Source of the DNA: Cyclobacterium sp. SYSU L10401
Lineage (GTDB): Bacteria; Bacteroidota; Bacteroidia; Cytophagales; Cyclobacteriaceae
Assembly: GCF_010993705.1 (NCBI RefSeq)
Contig: NZ_WOFO01000009.1
Location: 62,001 to 126,000, forward strand
Length of the DNA stretch: 64,000 nucleotides
Direction: 5' to 3'
The notes under the pieces were generated by a model. The model ran no database searches and was not told where the DNA came from. It saw only the letters and a program-made list of their open reading frames with translations. Positions 16,575 to 25,928 of this stretch are shown piece by piece (the first letter of the stretch is position 1; every line of letters starts with the position of its first letter). The position numbers and the translations under genes were made by a program.

Positions 16575-17333
16575 TTACATTTTTAATTTACAAAATCCTC
16601 CGTCTACCAGATAATCGGCTCCTGTGAGAAAGGCTGCCTCATCGGAAGCCAGAAAAAAGGCCATGTTAGCGACCTCCTCAGGGCTACCCATCCGACCTAC
16701 CGGCTGAGTAGCTGCCAATTGATCAAAAACTTCTTTTTCTTTTCCAGGATAGGTCTTGGTAAGGTAATCATCTACAAATGGAGTATGGATCCTGGCAGGA
16801 GAGATGGCATTGCACCTGATATTATCCTTTACATAATCCCGAGCTATGGTAAGGGTCATGTTTAACACCGCCCCCTTTGACATCGAATACGCAAACCGAT
16901 CGGGAATACCCATGGTGGCTGCTACAGAAGCCATATTGATGATGACTCCCCCACCCTGGGATTTCATCCTTCCGATTACAGCCCTGGAGCAATTGTATAC
17001 TCCTTTTACATTGACCGAATAAAGCCGGTCCAAATCAGCCTCCTCAGTGGTCTCCAGGTTCCCTATATGTGATACTCCGGCATTATTTACCAAAACATCC
17101 AGGTTTCCCTCTATACCAGCTACAACCTCTTTTACCTGTGCCTGGTCCGATACATCGGTTAATTTAAAATAAACCTGATACCCTTCCTGGGTAAGATCTG
17201 CTGCCACCTTTTGACCATTTTCACGATTAAAATCCAGCAAGTACACTGTTGCCCCTGCTGCCGCAAACTTCCTGACAATGGCCAATCCAATCCCGCTTGC
17301 CCCTCCGGTCACCAAAATATTCTTTTTCTTCAT
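16575..17333 (-). CDS. short-chain dehydrogenase/reductase (classical SDR)
   Basis: This 252-residue classical SDR has the cofactor motif TGGASGIG (9-16), Asp34 after beta-2 favouring NAD, NNAG (83-86), and the catalytic Ser136, Tyr149 and Lys153 (YSMSK). It is full length. It lies upstream of the FAH-family gene with 24 nt between, so the two are probably co-transcribed. Its best fit is a sugar-acid dehydrogenase such as 2-keto-3-deoxy-L-fuconate dehydrogenase, but SDR substrate calls from sequence alone are weak. Confidence 0.87.
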   Translation of the reverse strand: MKKKNILVTGGASGIGLAIVRKFAAAGATVYLLDFNRENGQKVAADLTQEGYQVYFKLTDVSDQAQVKEVVAGIEGNLDVLVNNAGVSHIGNLETTEEADLDRLYSVNVKGVYNCSRAVIGRMKSQGGGVIINMASVAATMGIPDRFAYSMSKGAVLNMTLTIARDYVKDNIRCNAISPARIHTPFVDDYLTKTYPGKEKEVFDQLAATQPVGRMGSPEEVANMAFFLASDEAAFLTGADYLVDGGFCKLKM

Positions 17334-17387
17334 GTGTTTATACTTTTGGGTAATTGCATTCCGTCTAAAAAACCTTGTGGGTAGTAA

Positions 17388-18263
17388 TTATTCCCCCAAC
17401 ATGGGAAAGAGTTTCTTCAGTTCTTCTTCTGAAGGTTGTGAACCGTATTCACATACTTCGAAAGCCTCTGCGTAAGCTACCTGAGCGGCTCTTGAAGCAC
17501 CATACCATTTTTCCAGGCTTTCCCTTACGGCAGCATTGATACTACCAAATCGTTTGCCCTTCAACCACTCTTTTCTTTCCTCTTTGCCTTCGGGTACTTC
17601 TTCTGCATATCCTCCGATCCATGGTAACCACTCGTAGAATTGAGATTCGTGGGCATCCATTCCCTCGATTTTCTTATCAATCACGGCGGAAATGTCTACG
17701 GCTACATGGGGATCAAATGGATTGGGTTTCTGAAAATGATCCTGAAAATACAGGAAAACAGGGTTCTTTTCCAAAGCAGGTGTATCAGGCGCTATATTGG
17801 GAACCCCCACCATGTAAGCTGCGTCCTGAACCAATACCCCGGTGTACCGGTGGTCCGGGTGGTAATCATTGGGCCGGGGGGCAATCACTATGTCTGCATC
17901 CCATTCGCGGATTTTTCTGATGATTTGTAGCCGGATTTCCAGGGTAGGTAATAATTCTCCATCATGGTTATCCAGGACATCGTATGCTACCCCGAGTCTC
18001 CGGGCCACCTCCTGGGTTTCTGCGATTCGGCGTTTGGCCAGCATGCCTCCGCCCTCTTCCATGTGACCTGCATCCCCATTGGTCACTGAGACGAATTTAA
18101 CCTTATGCCCCATGGCTACAAAAAGTGAGGCTGTTCCTCCTCCTTTTATGTCGCAATCATCAGGATGTGCCCCAATCATGATGATCCTTAGCGGATTTTC
18201 CTGCGCCATTGCCAAGGAAATAGAAAATACGCAAAATAATAATGCAAGGAATTTTAATTTCAT
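17388..18263 (-). CDS. secreted PIG-L family deacetylase
   Basis: This is a zinc-dependent de-N-acetylase of the PIG-L/LmbE fold. The ATG at 18263 begins a clear signal peptide ending SLAMAQ (about residue 21); the frame is open 45 nt further upstream without giving a better start. The metal motif AHPDD is at residues 32-36, followed by the later PNDYHPDHR motif with the second metal ligand His. The signal peptide separates it from cytoplasmic BshB bacillithiol enzymes. A role on sugars outside the cytoplasm is likely, and the substrate is unknown. It lies upstream of the SDR-FAH pair in the same direction, with a gap of about 54 nt, so it may belong to the same carbohydrate operon. Confidence 0.87.
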   Translation of the reverse strand: MKLKFLALLFCVFSISLAMAQENPLRIIMIGAHPDDCDIKGGGTASLFVAMGHKVKFVSVTNGDAGHMEEGGGMLAKRRIAETQEVARRLGVAYDVLDNHDGELLPTLEIRLQIIRKIREWDADIVIAPRPNDYHPDHRYTGVLVQDAAYMVGVPNIAPDTPALEKNPVFLYFQDHFQKPNPFDPHVAVDISAVIDKKIEGMDAHESQFYEWLPWIGGYAEEVPEGKEERKEWLKGKRFGSINAAVRESLEKWYGASRAAQVAYAEAFEVCEYGSQPSEEELKKLFPMLGE

Positions 18264-18359
18264 AATTTTTTTATTGGTTCGTAAAAGATAAAGGTTGAAG
18301 TTAGTCATTTAGACCTATTTTGCCAATCTCCGAATTCAAATTATCCCCGAATTCTCCGC

Positions 18360-18387
18360 TTTGCCCAAAACTTATTCCTTATCTTTG
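18360..18387 (+). promoter_or_regulatory. candidate serS promoter
   Basis: TATCTTTG at 18380-18387 fits the -7 box. A TTTG at 18360-18363 is 16 nt upstream, shorter than the usual 19-21. The 5' leader would be about 33 nt. Confidence 0.45.
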
Positions 18388-18426
18388 CATCCTGAATTTT
18401 GAATCGAAAACACAGCCATACTACAT

Positions 18427-19704
18427 ATGCTTCAGGTTAATGAGATAAGAGAAAAATTTGACCATACTTGCGAGGGATTAAAAAAAAGAAACCTGAAAAA
18501 TCCCGAGAATTTGCTCCGTCAGGTATTGGAATTGGATGATAGGAGAAAACAAATCCAGGTAGAAAGGGATGGTTTGCAGGCGGAATCCAATGCATTGGCC
18601 AGGCAAATTGGTCAGCTCATGAAGGCAGGGGAAAAAGCAGCAGCTGAAAAAATCAAAATGCAGACCGCTGAGATTAAAAGTGCGGTCAAAACCCTGGAGG
18701 ATGACTATAACAATAGCGAAAAGGAACTGGTCCAATTGCTCTACACCATTCCCAATATCCCCCATCACACAGTAGCAGCCGGAATAACTGCAGACGATAA
18801 TGAAGAAATATTGCAAAACGGACCACTACCTGAGCTTGAGACTGCTAATAAATTACCTCATTGGGATTTGATAAAGAAGTATGATATCGTAGACTTTGAA
18901 TTAGGCGTAAAAATATCTGGGGCAGGATTTCCTGTCTACAAGGGAAAAGGTGCCAAACTTCAGCGGGCCCTGATCAATTTCTTCCTGGATGAAGCAGAAA
19001 AAGCAGGATACGATGAGGTACAACCCCCCATACTGATCAATGAAGAAAGTGGGTATGCTACCGGCCAGCTTCCCGATAAAGAAGGTCAAATGTACCTTGC
19101 CAGCGAGGATGGACTATACCTGATACCTACCGCTGAGGTTCCTATCACCAATATGTATCGAAATGAAATGCTTTCGGAGTCTGATCTACCCAAAAAAAAT
19201 GTAGGCTATACACCCTGTTTCCGAAGGGAAGCCGGCAATTGGGGCGCACATGTCAGGGGTTTAAATCGCCTTCACCAGTTTGACAAGGTAGAAATCGTTC
19301 AGATCACCCATCCCGACCATTCTTATCAAACGCTGGAAGACATGAGCCTGCATGTGCAAGGTTTGTTACAAAAGCTTAAATTACCCTACCGGGTGCTCAG
19401 GTTATGCGGGGGAGATATGGGATTTACTGCCGCCCTTACCTATGACATGGAAGTGTTTTCGGGTGCTCAGGAAAGATGGCTGGAAGTGAGCTCAGTGAGT
19501 AATTTTGAAACTTACCAATCTAACCGGCTGAAATTGCGGTTTAAAAACGAAAACAAAAAGACCGTTCTGGCACATACCCTTAACGGAAGTGCTTTGGCAT
19601 TACCTAGAATAGTGGCTGCTTTACTAGAAAATAATCAGAGTGAAAAGGGAATAAAAATGCCAGAGGTCCTGGTTCCTTACCTGGGGTTTGAGTGGATTTC
19701 CTAA
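18427..19704 (+). CDS. serS: seryl-tRNA synthetase
   Basis: This is a 425-residue class II aminoacyl-tRNA synthetase that charges tRNA-Ser and tRNA-Sec. The N-terminal coiled-coil arm (about residues 25-105, rich in Lys, Glu and Gln) binds the tRNA extra arm. The catalytic domain has motif 2 (PCFRREAG, followed by the RGLNRLHQF segment) and motif 3 near the C terminus (NGSALALPRIVAALLENNQ). Length and start match the family. It is a single gene facing the convergent DapA-family gene. Confidence 0.98.
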   Translation: MLQVNEIREKFDHTCEGLKKRNLKNPENLLRQVLELDDRRKQIQVERDGLQAESNALARQIGQLMKAGEKAAAEKIKMQTAEIKSAVKTLEDDYNNSEKELVQLLYTIPNIPHHTVAAGITADDNEEILQNGPLPELETANKLPHWDLIKKYDIVDFELGVKISGAGFPVYKGKGAKLQRALINFFLDEAEKAGYDEVQPPILINEESGYATGQLPDKEGQMYLASEDGLYLIPTAEVPITNMYRNEMLSESDLPKKNVGYTPCFRREAGNWGAHVRGLNRLHQFDKVEIVQITHPDHSYQTLEDMSLHVQGLLQKLKLPYRVLRLCGGDMGFTAALTYDMEVFSGAQERWLEVSSVSNFETYQSNRLKLRFKNENKKTVLAHTLNGSALALPRIVAALLENNQSEKGIKMPEVLVPYLGFEWIS

Positions 19705-19738
19705 TACAATGCCTTGCTGTTCCTGAAAATTGTTGAAA

Positions 19739-20779
19739 TCAAACCCCCAGTCGTTCCTTCCATTCCTGAACTTCACGGTGAGCCTGGTCAATTTGTTCCT
19801 GCTCCTCCCTGGTCAGCGAAGCATTTGCCCTTCGGCTGGTAAGCTCCAGGTTTAGACCGGATTTATTCAGGTAGTACCTGGAGGATAACTGGTAATTGGC
19901 TGTGATTTTGGATTCCATATCCGTCAACTTATCCTGAAGCCAATCCACTTCCGCTTTTTTGTCAGGATCTTCGGCATGTTGGCACACCCAGGCAATTACT
20001 TCCGGGTAATAATTCCCTGCAATAGGGGATAACCCTGCTCCACCTGTCCGCAGTGATGCGACAGCGCTACCTATATGGGCATTGTAAAGGCCAAGGTCAG
20101 ACCCATCAGACAGGCGAAGCTTTTTACGGATATGTTCGATGTCTTCTGTGGTGTCTTTGTGGTAAACCAGCCGCCCTGTACCCAAAAGAAAGTCCAGCAC
20201 TTCCAGGGACAAAACCCGCTTGTAGGGGCTGGGACATTCGTAAGTCCCCAGGGAAAGGGAATGGGTTTGATTCAGATAAGCTTCCAGATTGCGAATCATG
20301 GTTTCATCCAAATCTTCTGGTGCTGCAAAATGGGAAGTAATCAAAATGACTGCATCCACTCCGGTATCCGCCAGTTTTTTGGAAAACGTCGCCTTCTCGT
20401 AAGCATCTTTTCCAAAGGAACCAGTAGCGACCACCGGAAACCGACCATTAACCCGCCTGACTACCGTTTCGGTTACTTTCAATCGTTCTTCGGGGCTCAG
20501 ATCGTACATTTCGCTGCTGAGACAATTGGCAAACAAACCCCTGGCACCGGCAGCCAGGTAATGATCTGTCAGGGATTCCAACCCTTTATAATCCACGGAT
20601 TTGTCCTTATTATAAGGTGTCAACATTACCGGTACAAAGGATTTTTCTCCCATTGATTCCTTCATTTCGTTCCAGGCCTGCAATCCATAAACTGGCATCA
20701 GGCTGGCAGCCGTTCCCAAAACCATTTTCTTCATGAAATCTCTTCTTTGTTTCGGGTCGTTGGTTATTTTGTCATCCAT
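19739..20779 (-). CDS. Tat-signal DapA/NanA-family (dihydrodipicolinate synthase-like) protein
   Basis: This 346-residue protein has an N-terminal twin-arginine signal (RRDFMKK at about 12-18, then a hydrophobic stretch to GLQAW). A class I aldolase TIM barrel of the DapA/NanA family follows. The Schiff-base Lys is probably Lys208 (VYHKDTTED, matching the family's KDSSGD). Tyr180 (GTYECPSPYKR) sits where the catalytic Tyr is expected. Export by Tat makes a role in lysine synthesis unlikely. Extracytoplasmic DapA-like proteins in Bacteroidota are uncharacterised, probably acting on sugar-acid or sialic-acid-like substrates. Confidence 0.85.
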   Translation of the reverse strand: MDDKITNDPKQRRDFMKKMVLGTAASLMPVYGLQAWNEMKESMGEKSFVPVMLTPYNKDKSVDYKGLESLTDHYLAAGARGLFANCLSSEMYDLSPEERLKVTETVVRRVNGRFPVVATGSFGKDAYEKATFSKKLADTGVDAVILITSHFAAPEDLDETMIRNLEAYLNQTHSLSLGTYECPSPYKRVLSLEVLDFLLGTGRLVYHKDTTEDIEHIRKKLRLSDGSDLGLYNAHIGSAVASLRTGGAGLSPIAGNYYPEVIAWVCQHAEDPDKKAEVDWLQDKLTDMESKITANYQLSSRYYLNKSGLNLELTSRRANASLTREEQEQIDQAHREVQEWKERLGV

Positions 20780-20935
20780 AATAACAATTCAAATTTGATA
20801 TGCTTATACAATTTATCCAGATTTCGGTTATCTCATCAAACGAGAACCCCTATCAGAGCTACCCTCTAGCCTTTGATTTAGGCTAATCCTCAGATAAAAT
20901 AACCCCATTTTCGCTGACAATAATATCCCTCTTCC

Positions 20936-20943
20936 TATATTTG
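20936..20943 (+). promoter_or_regulatory. candidate -7 box of ccmB
   Basis: TATATTTG ends 7 nt before the ccmB ATG, which would give a nearly leaderless message. No good -33 box is visible. Confidence 0.4.
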
Positions 20944-20950
20944 CCGCAGT

Positions 20951-21616
20951 ATGTGGAAGGAAATCGTCCTATTGGTCAGAAAAGAAGCAGTGCTGGAATG
21001 GCGACAAAAGTACGCCATCAACGGGATTCTACTTTACGTGGTCAGTGCTGTTTTTATCACCTACCTCAGCATGGGGGCCGGCAAGGGAAACCTGGGGATA
21101 CCGGTTTGGAATTCCCTGTACTGGATCATCATTTTGTTTTCTTCCGTCAATGCTGTGGCCAAAAGTTTTGTCCAGGAACATCAGGCCAGGCAATTGTATT
21201 ATTACATGATTGCCTCCCCTGAAGCGATCATTCTATCCAAAACCATTTACAACACCTTGCTTACCCTTATTTTGGCTTTACTGGGCTATTTGGTTTTTGG
21301 AGTAGTATTTGGTAATCCCGTAGCCGATAAACCCCTTTTTGTCCTGAACCTACTCCTGGGAGCCATGGGCTTTTCCGCCTCCCTGACCATGGTTTCAGCC
21401 ATTGCATCTAAAGCTGGCAATAACGGTACATTGATGGCTATTTTAAGCTTTCCGGTATTGATCCCTATTCTTTTGATGGCCATTCAGGTGTCGAAGAATG
21501 CCATAGATGGTTTAGACAGAGAAATCAATTTAGAAAAAATCCTTACTTTATTGGCCATAAATGCCATCGTAACCGCCAGCTCCTACATCCTGTTTCCTTA
21601 CCTCTGGAGGAGTTGA
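20951..21616 (+). CDS. ccmB: heme exporter protein CcmB
   Basis: This 221-residue integral membrane protein has six predicted TM helices. It matches the CcmB permease family: an N-terminal cytoplasmic helix (LLVRKEAVLEWRQKY), TM1 followed by a short loop, and the FVQEHQARQLYYYMIASPEAI loop. In proteobacteria CcmB forms an ABC transporter with CcmA and CcmC and is needed for heme delivery to CcmE. No ccmA is in this window, so its ATPase must be elsewhere. It heads the ccm region, but a 370-nt gap separates it from ccmC. Confidence 0.93.
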   Translation: MWKEIVLLVRKEAVLEWRQKYAINGILLYVVSAVFITYLSMGAGKGNLGIPVWNSLYWIIILFSSVNAVAKSFVQEHQARQLYYYMIASPEAIILSKTIYNTLLTLILALLGYLVFGVVFGNPVADKPLFVLNLLLGAMGFSASLTMVSAIASKAGNNGTLMAILSFPVLIPILLMAIQVSKNAIDGLDREINLEKILTLLAINAIVTASSYILFPYLWRS

Positions 21617-21987
21617 TTAGCGATTGGTGACCAATGGATATCACCTTGCTACCGGATTTTTACCGATGAGCAAATAAACCGTGAAAAAATATATTAATCC
21701 CCTTTTAAAACTTAATTTTGTATTCGTATTGAAGGAGCAGTTAACTCATTCTATGCGTTTACATTTTCTCATTTTTCCCAATAAAGGATAAAAAATGGAT
21801 TTATAAAACGCAATAAAGGACAGAAAAGCTGGGCCAGGAAATTAAGTCGATACACTATGAAATCGGACAAGTTGAAAGCGACAAACAGATCAATGGCCCG
21901 ATAAATATCGGAAGGGGAATCATGTGATACTCTCCCGATTTAAGATCGGGGCAGGCATTTGAACGAAAAAAATCAAATTATAAAGAG
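21617..21987. other. intergenic region ccmB-ccmC with paired hairpins
   Basis: There is no gene in this 371-nt stretch. A possible -7 box, TAATTTTG, is at 21713-21720. Two hairpins with the same CCGAT arms, 21898-21911 and 21934-21950, lie within 55 nt of each other just before ccmC. Confidence 0.5.
21898..21950. repeat. REP-like pair of small hairpins
   Basis: CCGATA-AA-TATCGG (21898-21911) and CCCGAT-TTAAG-ATCGGG (21934-21950) are two short palindromes sharing arm sequence. They lack T tracts, so REP-like repeats are more likely than terminators. Confidence 0.45.
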
Positions 21988-22662
21988 ATGAAAGCTTATT
22001 GGTGGAAAATTTTGGCCATCGCCTTATTGGCTTACACTTTAATTGCGGGTTTGCTGATAGATGTGCCCCGACTACCCATCCTGAATGAAACCATAAGGGC
22101 CCTGTTTTTTCATGTCACCATGTGGTTTGGGATGATACTGATGCTGATGGTTGCTGTATATTATGGCATCAAACACCTTAGGACGGGCAGTCTGGCTCAT
22201 GATGACATGGCTGTGGAATTTACCAATGCAGCCATCCTTTTCGGGGTAGTGGGGATTAGTACCGGTATGGTATGGGCCAAATTTACCTGGGGTGATTATT
22301 GGACCAATGACCCGAAGTTAAACGCTTCCGCCATTGGCCTTTTAATGTACTTTGCCTACCTGGTATTGAGAAATTCTTTAACAGATGTGTATCAGCGCGC
22401 CAGAATCAGTGCCGTGTACAGTATTTTTGCCTTTGCTGCCTTTATTCCCCTGATATTTATTTTGCCCAGACTGACTGACAGTCTCCACCCGGGAAACGGA
22501 GGCAATCCTGGATTTAATGCTTATGACATGGATAGTAATTTGAGGAAGGTATTTTATCCGGCCATCATCGGATGGACGCTGCTAGGCGCATGGATAAGTA
22601 CCATCAGGGTAAGGACCAGGCGCCTGGAAAGAAAAATGGAAGATAAATTGATCAATCAATAA
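21988..22662 (+). CDS. ccmC: heme exporter CcmC / CcsA-type cytochrome c biogenesis protein
   Basis: This 224-residue membrane protein has six TM helices and the tryptophan-rich heme-handling segment (TWGDYWTNDPKLNAS, about residues 98-112) between conserved His residues. CcmC loads heme onto CcmE in the periplasm. The WWD segment is relaxed compared with the proteobacterial form, as in other Bacteroidota. It is followed after one base by the ccmD-like gene, so the two are translationally linked. Confidence 0.92.
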   Translation: MKAYWWKILAIALLAYTLIAGLLIDVPRLPILNETIRALFFHVTMWFGMILMLMVAVYYGIKHLRTGSLAHDDMAVEFTNAAILFGVVGISTGMVWAKFTWGDYWTNDPKLNASAIGLLMYFAYLVLRNSLTDVYQRARISAVYSIFAFAAFIPLIFILPRLTDSLHPGNGGNPGFNAYDMDSNLRKVFYPAIIGWTLLGAWISTIRVRTRRLERKMEDKLINQ

Positions 22663-22663
22663 C

Positions 22664-22906
22664 ATGAAAAAATACATAGTCATCCTGCTTTTGATGGTAA
22701 GTTTTGCTATAAAAGCACAGGATAAAATAGGAATTACAGAAGATGATTACCAAAACTCAAGCGTACAAATGGCCGACGGTATGCGTGCGGATGGAAAAAT
22801 CTATGTGTTAGTCGCCATAATTGGAATTGTTTTGGGTGGAATTTTGGTTTATGTGATACAGACTGATAGAAAGATCAGCGGGCTTGAAGAAAAATTTAAA
22901 AATTAA
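22664..22906 (+). CDS. CcmD-like small membrane protein
   Basis: This 80-residue protein has a signal-like N terminus (residues 3-19, ending IKAQ) and a second hydrophobic helix (about 47-66, VLVAIIGIVLGGILVYVI), then a charged tail. Size, topology and position between ccmC and ccmE match CcmD, which helps release holo-CcmE from CcmC. The extra N-terminal signal and linker make it longer than proteobacterial CcmD. Function is assigned mostly by context. Confidence 0.8.
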   Translation: MKKYIVILLLMVSFAIKAQDKIGITEDDYQNSSVQMADGMRADGKIYVLVAIIGIVLGGILVYVIQTDRKISGLEEKFKN

Positions 22907-22909
22907 ACC

Positions 22910-23326
22910 ATGAAAAGAGGACATATCATTGGCTTGGGCATCATTGGAGTGGCCATCATCATCATCATCACATCCATAGGAGATGCCAGTACGTATGAAA
23001 GTTTTTCTACAGCCAAATCCATGGCCAAAAATGGTAACACTGCTGCCATACACGTAGTTGGAGAATTGAAAAAAGATGGGAGTGGCAAGGTAGTGGGAAT
23101 AGAAGTGGGAGAAGACAAAACTTCCTTCACTTTTGTAATGGTGGACAATGACGGAACTGAACAGCAGGTATATTATAATGAACCTGTCCCGGCAGACTTT
23201 ATCAGGTCAGAACAGGTAGTGGTCATCGGCACATACAAAACTGAGGAAATGTTTGTGGCTGAAAAAATTCTCATGAAGTGCCCCTCAAAATACCAGGAAA
23301 CAGATCTAAAAACTGCTTCTTCTTAA
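22910..23326 (+). CDS. ccmE: cytochrome c maturation protein CcmE (Cys-type)
   Basis: This 138-residue heme chaperone has one N-terminal TM anchor (residues 6-22) and the OB-fold domain. The heme-attaching residue, His in the HxxxY motif of E. coli CcmE, is Cys here: LMKCPSKY gives Cys124 and Tyr128, a CxxxY motif. Cys-type CcmE is known from Desulfovibrio-type and archaeal Ccm systems. It starts 3 nt after the ccmD-like stop and is followed by ccmF. Confidence 0.93.
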   Translation: MKRGHIIGLGIIGVAIIIIITSIGDASTYESFSTAKSMAKNGNTAAIHVVGELKKDGSGKVVGIEVGEDKTSFTFVMVDNDGTEQQVYYNEPVPADFIRSEQVVVIGTYKTEEMFVAEKILMKCPSKYQETDLKTASS

Positions 23327-23364
23327 AATTTTCGGGATCAGTTACACTTTAAAAGAATTTTAAC

Positions 23365-25893
23365 ATGATGAATACCTTTGTGGGTAGTCTGGGCCATTTT
23401 ATGGTCATATTGGCTTTTGTCAGCGCCCTGGTTTCGGCCCTTTCCTATTTCTATTATACCCGGGCGAGCGAACTGGAAAAACCTTCCTGGAAAAACTTCA
23501 GCAGGATCACCTTTTATATCCATGGGGTGGCTTCTTTCTTCATTGCTTTTAGCCTGTTTGAAATCATTTACAATCACCGCTTTGAATATTTTTACGCCTA
23601 TTCCCACTCCTCCACCGGCCTTCCCGTTCATTACATGATCTCCAGTTTTTGGGAAGGACAGGAAGGAGCCTTTATTTTATGGATTTTCTGGAATGTGGTT
23701 TTGGGCCTCGTGGTCATCCACACCAATAAATTCTGGGAGGGTCCTGTAATGGTGGTATTTACACTGGTTCAGGCTTTTTTGGTGTCCATGATCTTAGGCG
23801 TGGTAATTGGGGACCTCAAAATCGGTAGTTCTCCTTTCATGTTGCTTCGGGACATGTCCGAAGCACCAATCTTTCAAATCAATCCTGAATTTATTCCTGA
23901 GGATGGCACAGGGCTGAACCCCCTGCTGCAAAATATATGGATGGTCATTCACCCGCCCACCCTGTTTTTGGGTTATGCCTCTACCCTGGTTCCGTTTGCC
24001 TTCTTAATGGCAGGTCTGGCCATGAAAAGGTACTCAGAGTGGATACGTCCTGCATTGCCATGGGCCATTTTCTCCGCTATGATTCTGGGAATGGGCATCA
24101 TCATGGGGGCTTATTGGGCCTATGTCACGCTTAATTTTGGTGGGTACTGGAATTGGGATCCTGTTGAAAATGCAGTTTATGTTCCCTGGCTCATCATGGT
24201 AGCTGCTATCCATACCATGATTACCTTTAAAAAGAGTGCAACTGCTTTAAAGACATCCATTATCCTGGTCATCAGTTCATTTATACTGGTGCTCTATGCT
24301 ACCTTCCTGGTTAGAAGTGGCGTGTTGGGAGACTCTTCCGTACACTCCTTTACCGACCTGGGGCTTTCAGGTCAACTGTTGATTTACATGCTGTTCTTTT
24401 TGGGGGTAGCTCTGGTGCTGTCTATCAAAGAGTGGAAAAATATTCCTACCTCCGAAAGAGAAGCATCTGTTTACTCCAGAGAATTTTGGATATTCATAGG
24501 AGCCACTACCCTGGGGCTCATGGCATTTCAAGTCATCATACCAACCTCCATTCCCGTTTACAATGCCATCATTGAAAGCTTTGGGGGGCTTTCCAACCTT
24601 GCCCCTCCAGCCGATCAAGTCGGATTTTATACCAAGTTTCAATTGTGGTTTGCAGTGGCCCTGGCTTTACTTACAGGGATAGGTCAGTTTTTCTGGTGGA
24701 ATAAAATGGACAAGAAAGACTTGAAAAATGCCCTGGTAACCCCCTACATCATATCCATGATTCTGGCAGCCATTGTGATTACTGTTGGAAAGGTTTATGA
24801 TGTAACCTACATTGTTATTGTCCTGGCAGGTGCCTTCACCATCGTGGCCAACAGCACCATATTAATAAAACTACTGAGAAAAAAGACCTTTAAACTGGCA
24901 GGTGGATCTCTGGCACACATTGGTTTGGGAATGGTATTGATCGGTGTAATGTTTTCTTCCGGCTATTCCGATACCATCTCCATCAATATGTCCGGACTGA
25001 CCTATAAAAAAGACTGGGAAGATGAATTGAACAAGGAAAATGTATTGCTTTGGATTAATAAACCCTTGCAAATGAAGGAATATGAAGTCATTTACAGGGG
25101 CAGGTACAAAAAAGTCACCGGAGTCCCGGGATATGTCAAAGCAGATGCCCTCGAAGAAACCGGTGAGGTAAACGAGGCCGTGGCACTTGAACCCATTGAA
25201 TCAAAAGGGAAACTACATCACCAAAAAGGAGATACAGTAAATTTGGTGCTCCAGGAGAATTCTTACTTTAAAGTAGAATATTACCAGGAAGAGGATTTGA
25301 AATTCACCTTATTTCCCATGTCTCAGCCAAATCCTACCATGGGCCTCATATCTTCTCCTGACTCCAAAAGGTATCTTTCCAGAGACCTCTACACCCACGT
25401 TTCTGCCATCAATGATTATGAGGAACCTGAATGGAAGGAAGATAATTTTATCAATGCCACACCTGGTGAACAGTTTTTCATCAATGATTTTGTCACCCAA
25501 TTTGAGGGGGCGGAAGTAATCACCGAAGTGGATGGCATAACCCTGGAAGAGGGAGACATCGCCGTCAAGGCCGAACTCACCATCATGGATTATGATGTAG
25601 AGAAAAAACTCTCTCCTATTTTCCTCATTCGGGGAAATCAGGTCGGGAAAATAGTAGATATAGATAATGACCTGGGCATAAAGGTAGAGGTAGATAATAT
25701 AGTACCTGAAGAAAACAAATTTGTCTTTAAAGTCAATACCTACCAAAAGGACTATGTAGTCATGAAAGCAGCTGTGAAGCCCATGATCAACCTGCTATGG
25801 CTTGGGACCATCATCATGCTGATTGGTTTTACGGTGGCCATTTTCCGAAGATTTGATGAATTTCAGAAGATGAAGCGCAAAGGATTGGAATAA
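23365..25893 (+). CDS. ccmF: CcmF-type cytochrome c heme lyase
   Basis: This 842-residue polytopic membrane protein has about 14 helices. The WWD heme-binding motif is present as FGGYWNWDPVENAVYVPWL (about residues 253-271), with flanking periplasmic His. A long periplasmic domain (about 545-800) precedes the last TM helix. It completes heme transfer from CcmE to apocytochrome c. At 842 residues it is longer than E. coli CcmF (about 650) because of the enlarged C-terminal periplasmic part, which is usual in Bacteroidota. It is last in the ccmC-D-E-F unit and is followed by a terminator. Confidence 0.94.
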   Translation: MMNTFVGSLGHFMVILAFVSALVSALSYFYYTRASELEKPSWKNFSRITFYIHGVASFFIAFSLFEIIYNHRFEYFYAYSHSSTGLPVHYMISSFWEGQEGAFILWIFWNVVLGLVVIHTNKFWEGPVMVVFTLVQAFLVSMILGVVIGDLKIGSSPFMLLRDMSEAPIFQINPEFIPEDGTGLNPLLQNIWMVIHPPTLFLGYASTLVPFAFLMAGLAMKRYSEWIRPALPWAIFSAMILGMGIIMGAYWAYVTLNFGGYWNWDPVENAVYVPWLIMVAAIHTMITFKKSATALKTSIILVISSFILVLYATFLVRSGVLGDSSVHSFTDLGLSGQLLIYMLFFLGVALVLSIKEWKNIPTSEREASVYSREFWIFIGATTLGLMAFQVIIPTSIPVYNAIIESFGGLSNLAPPADQVGFYTKFQLWFAVALALLTGIGQFFWWNKMDKKDLKNALVTPYIISMILAAIVITVGKVYDVTYIVIVLAGAFTIVANSTILIKLLRKKTFKLAGGSLAHIGLGMVLIGVMFSSGYSDTISINMSGLTYKKDWEDELNKENVLLWINKPLQMKEYEVIYRGRYKKVTGVPGYVKADALEETGEVNEAVALEPIESKGKLHHQKGDTVNLVLQENSYFKVEYYQEEDLKFTLFPMSQPNPTMGLISSPDSKRYLSRDLYTHVSAINDYEEPEWKEDNFINATPGEQFFINDFVTQFEGAEVITEVDGITLEEGDIAVKAELTIMDYDVEKKLSPIFLIRGNQVGKIVDIDNDLGIKVEVDNIVPEENKFVFKVNTYQKDYVVMKAAVKPMINLLWLGTIIMLIGFTVAIFRRFDEFQKMKRKGLE

Positions 25894-25928
25894 ACTTGCT
25901 TTTCACCAATTCTGTAAAAAATTTAGAT

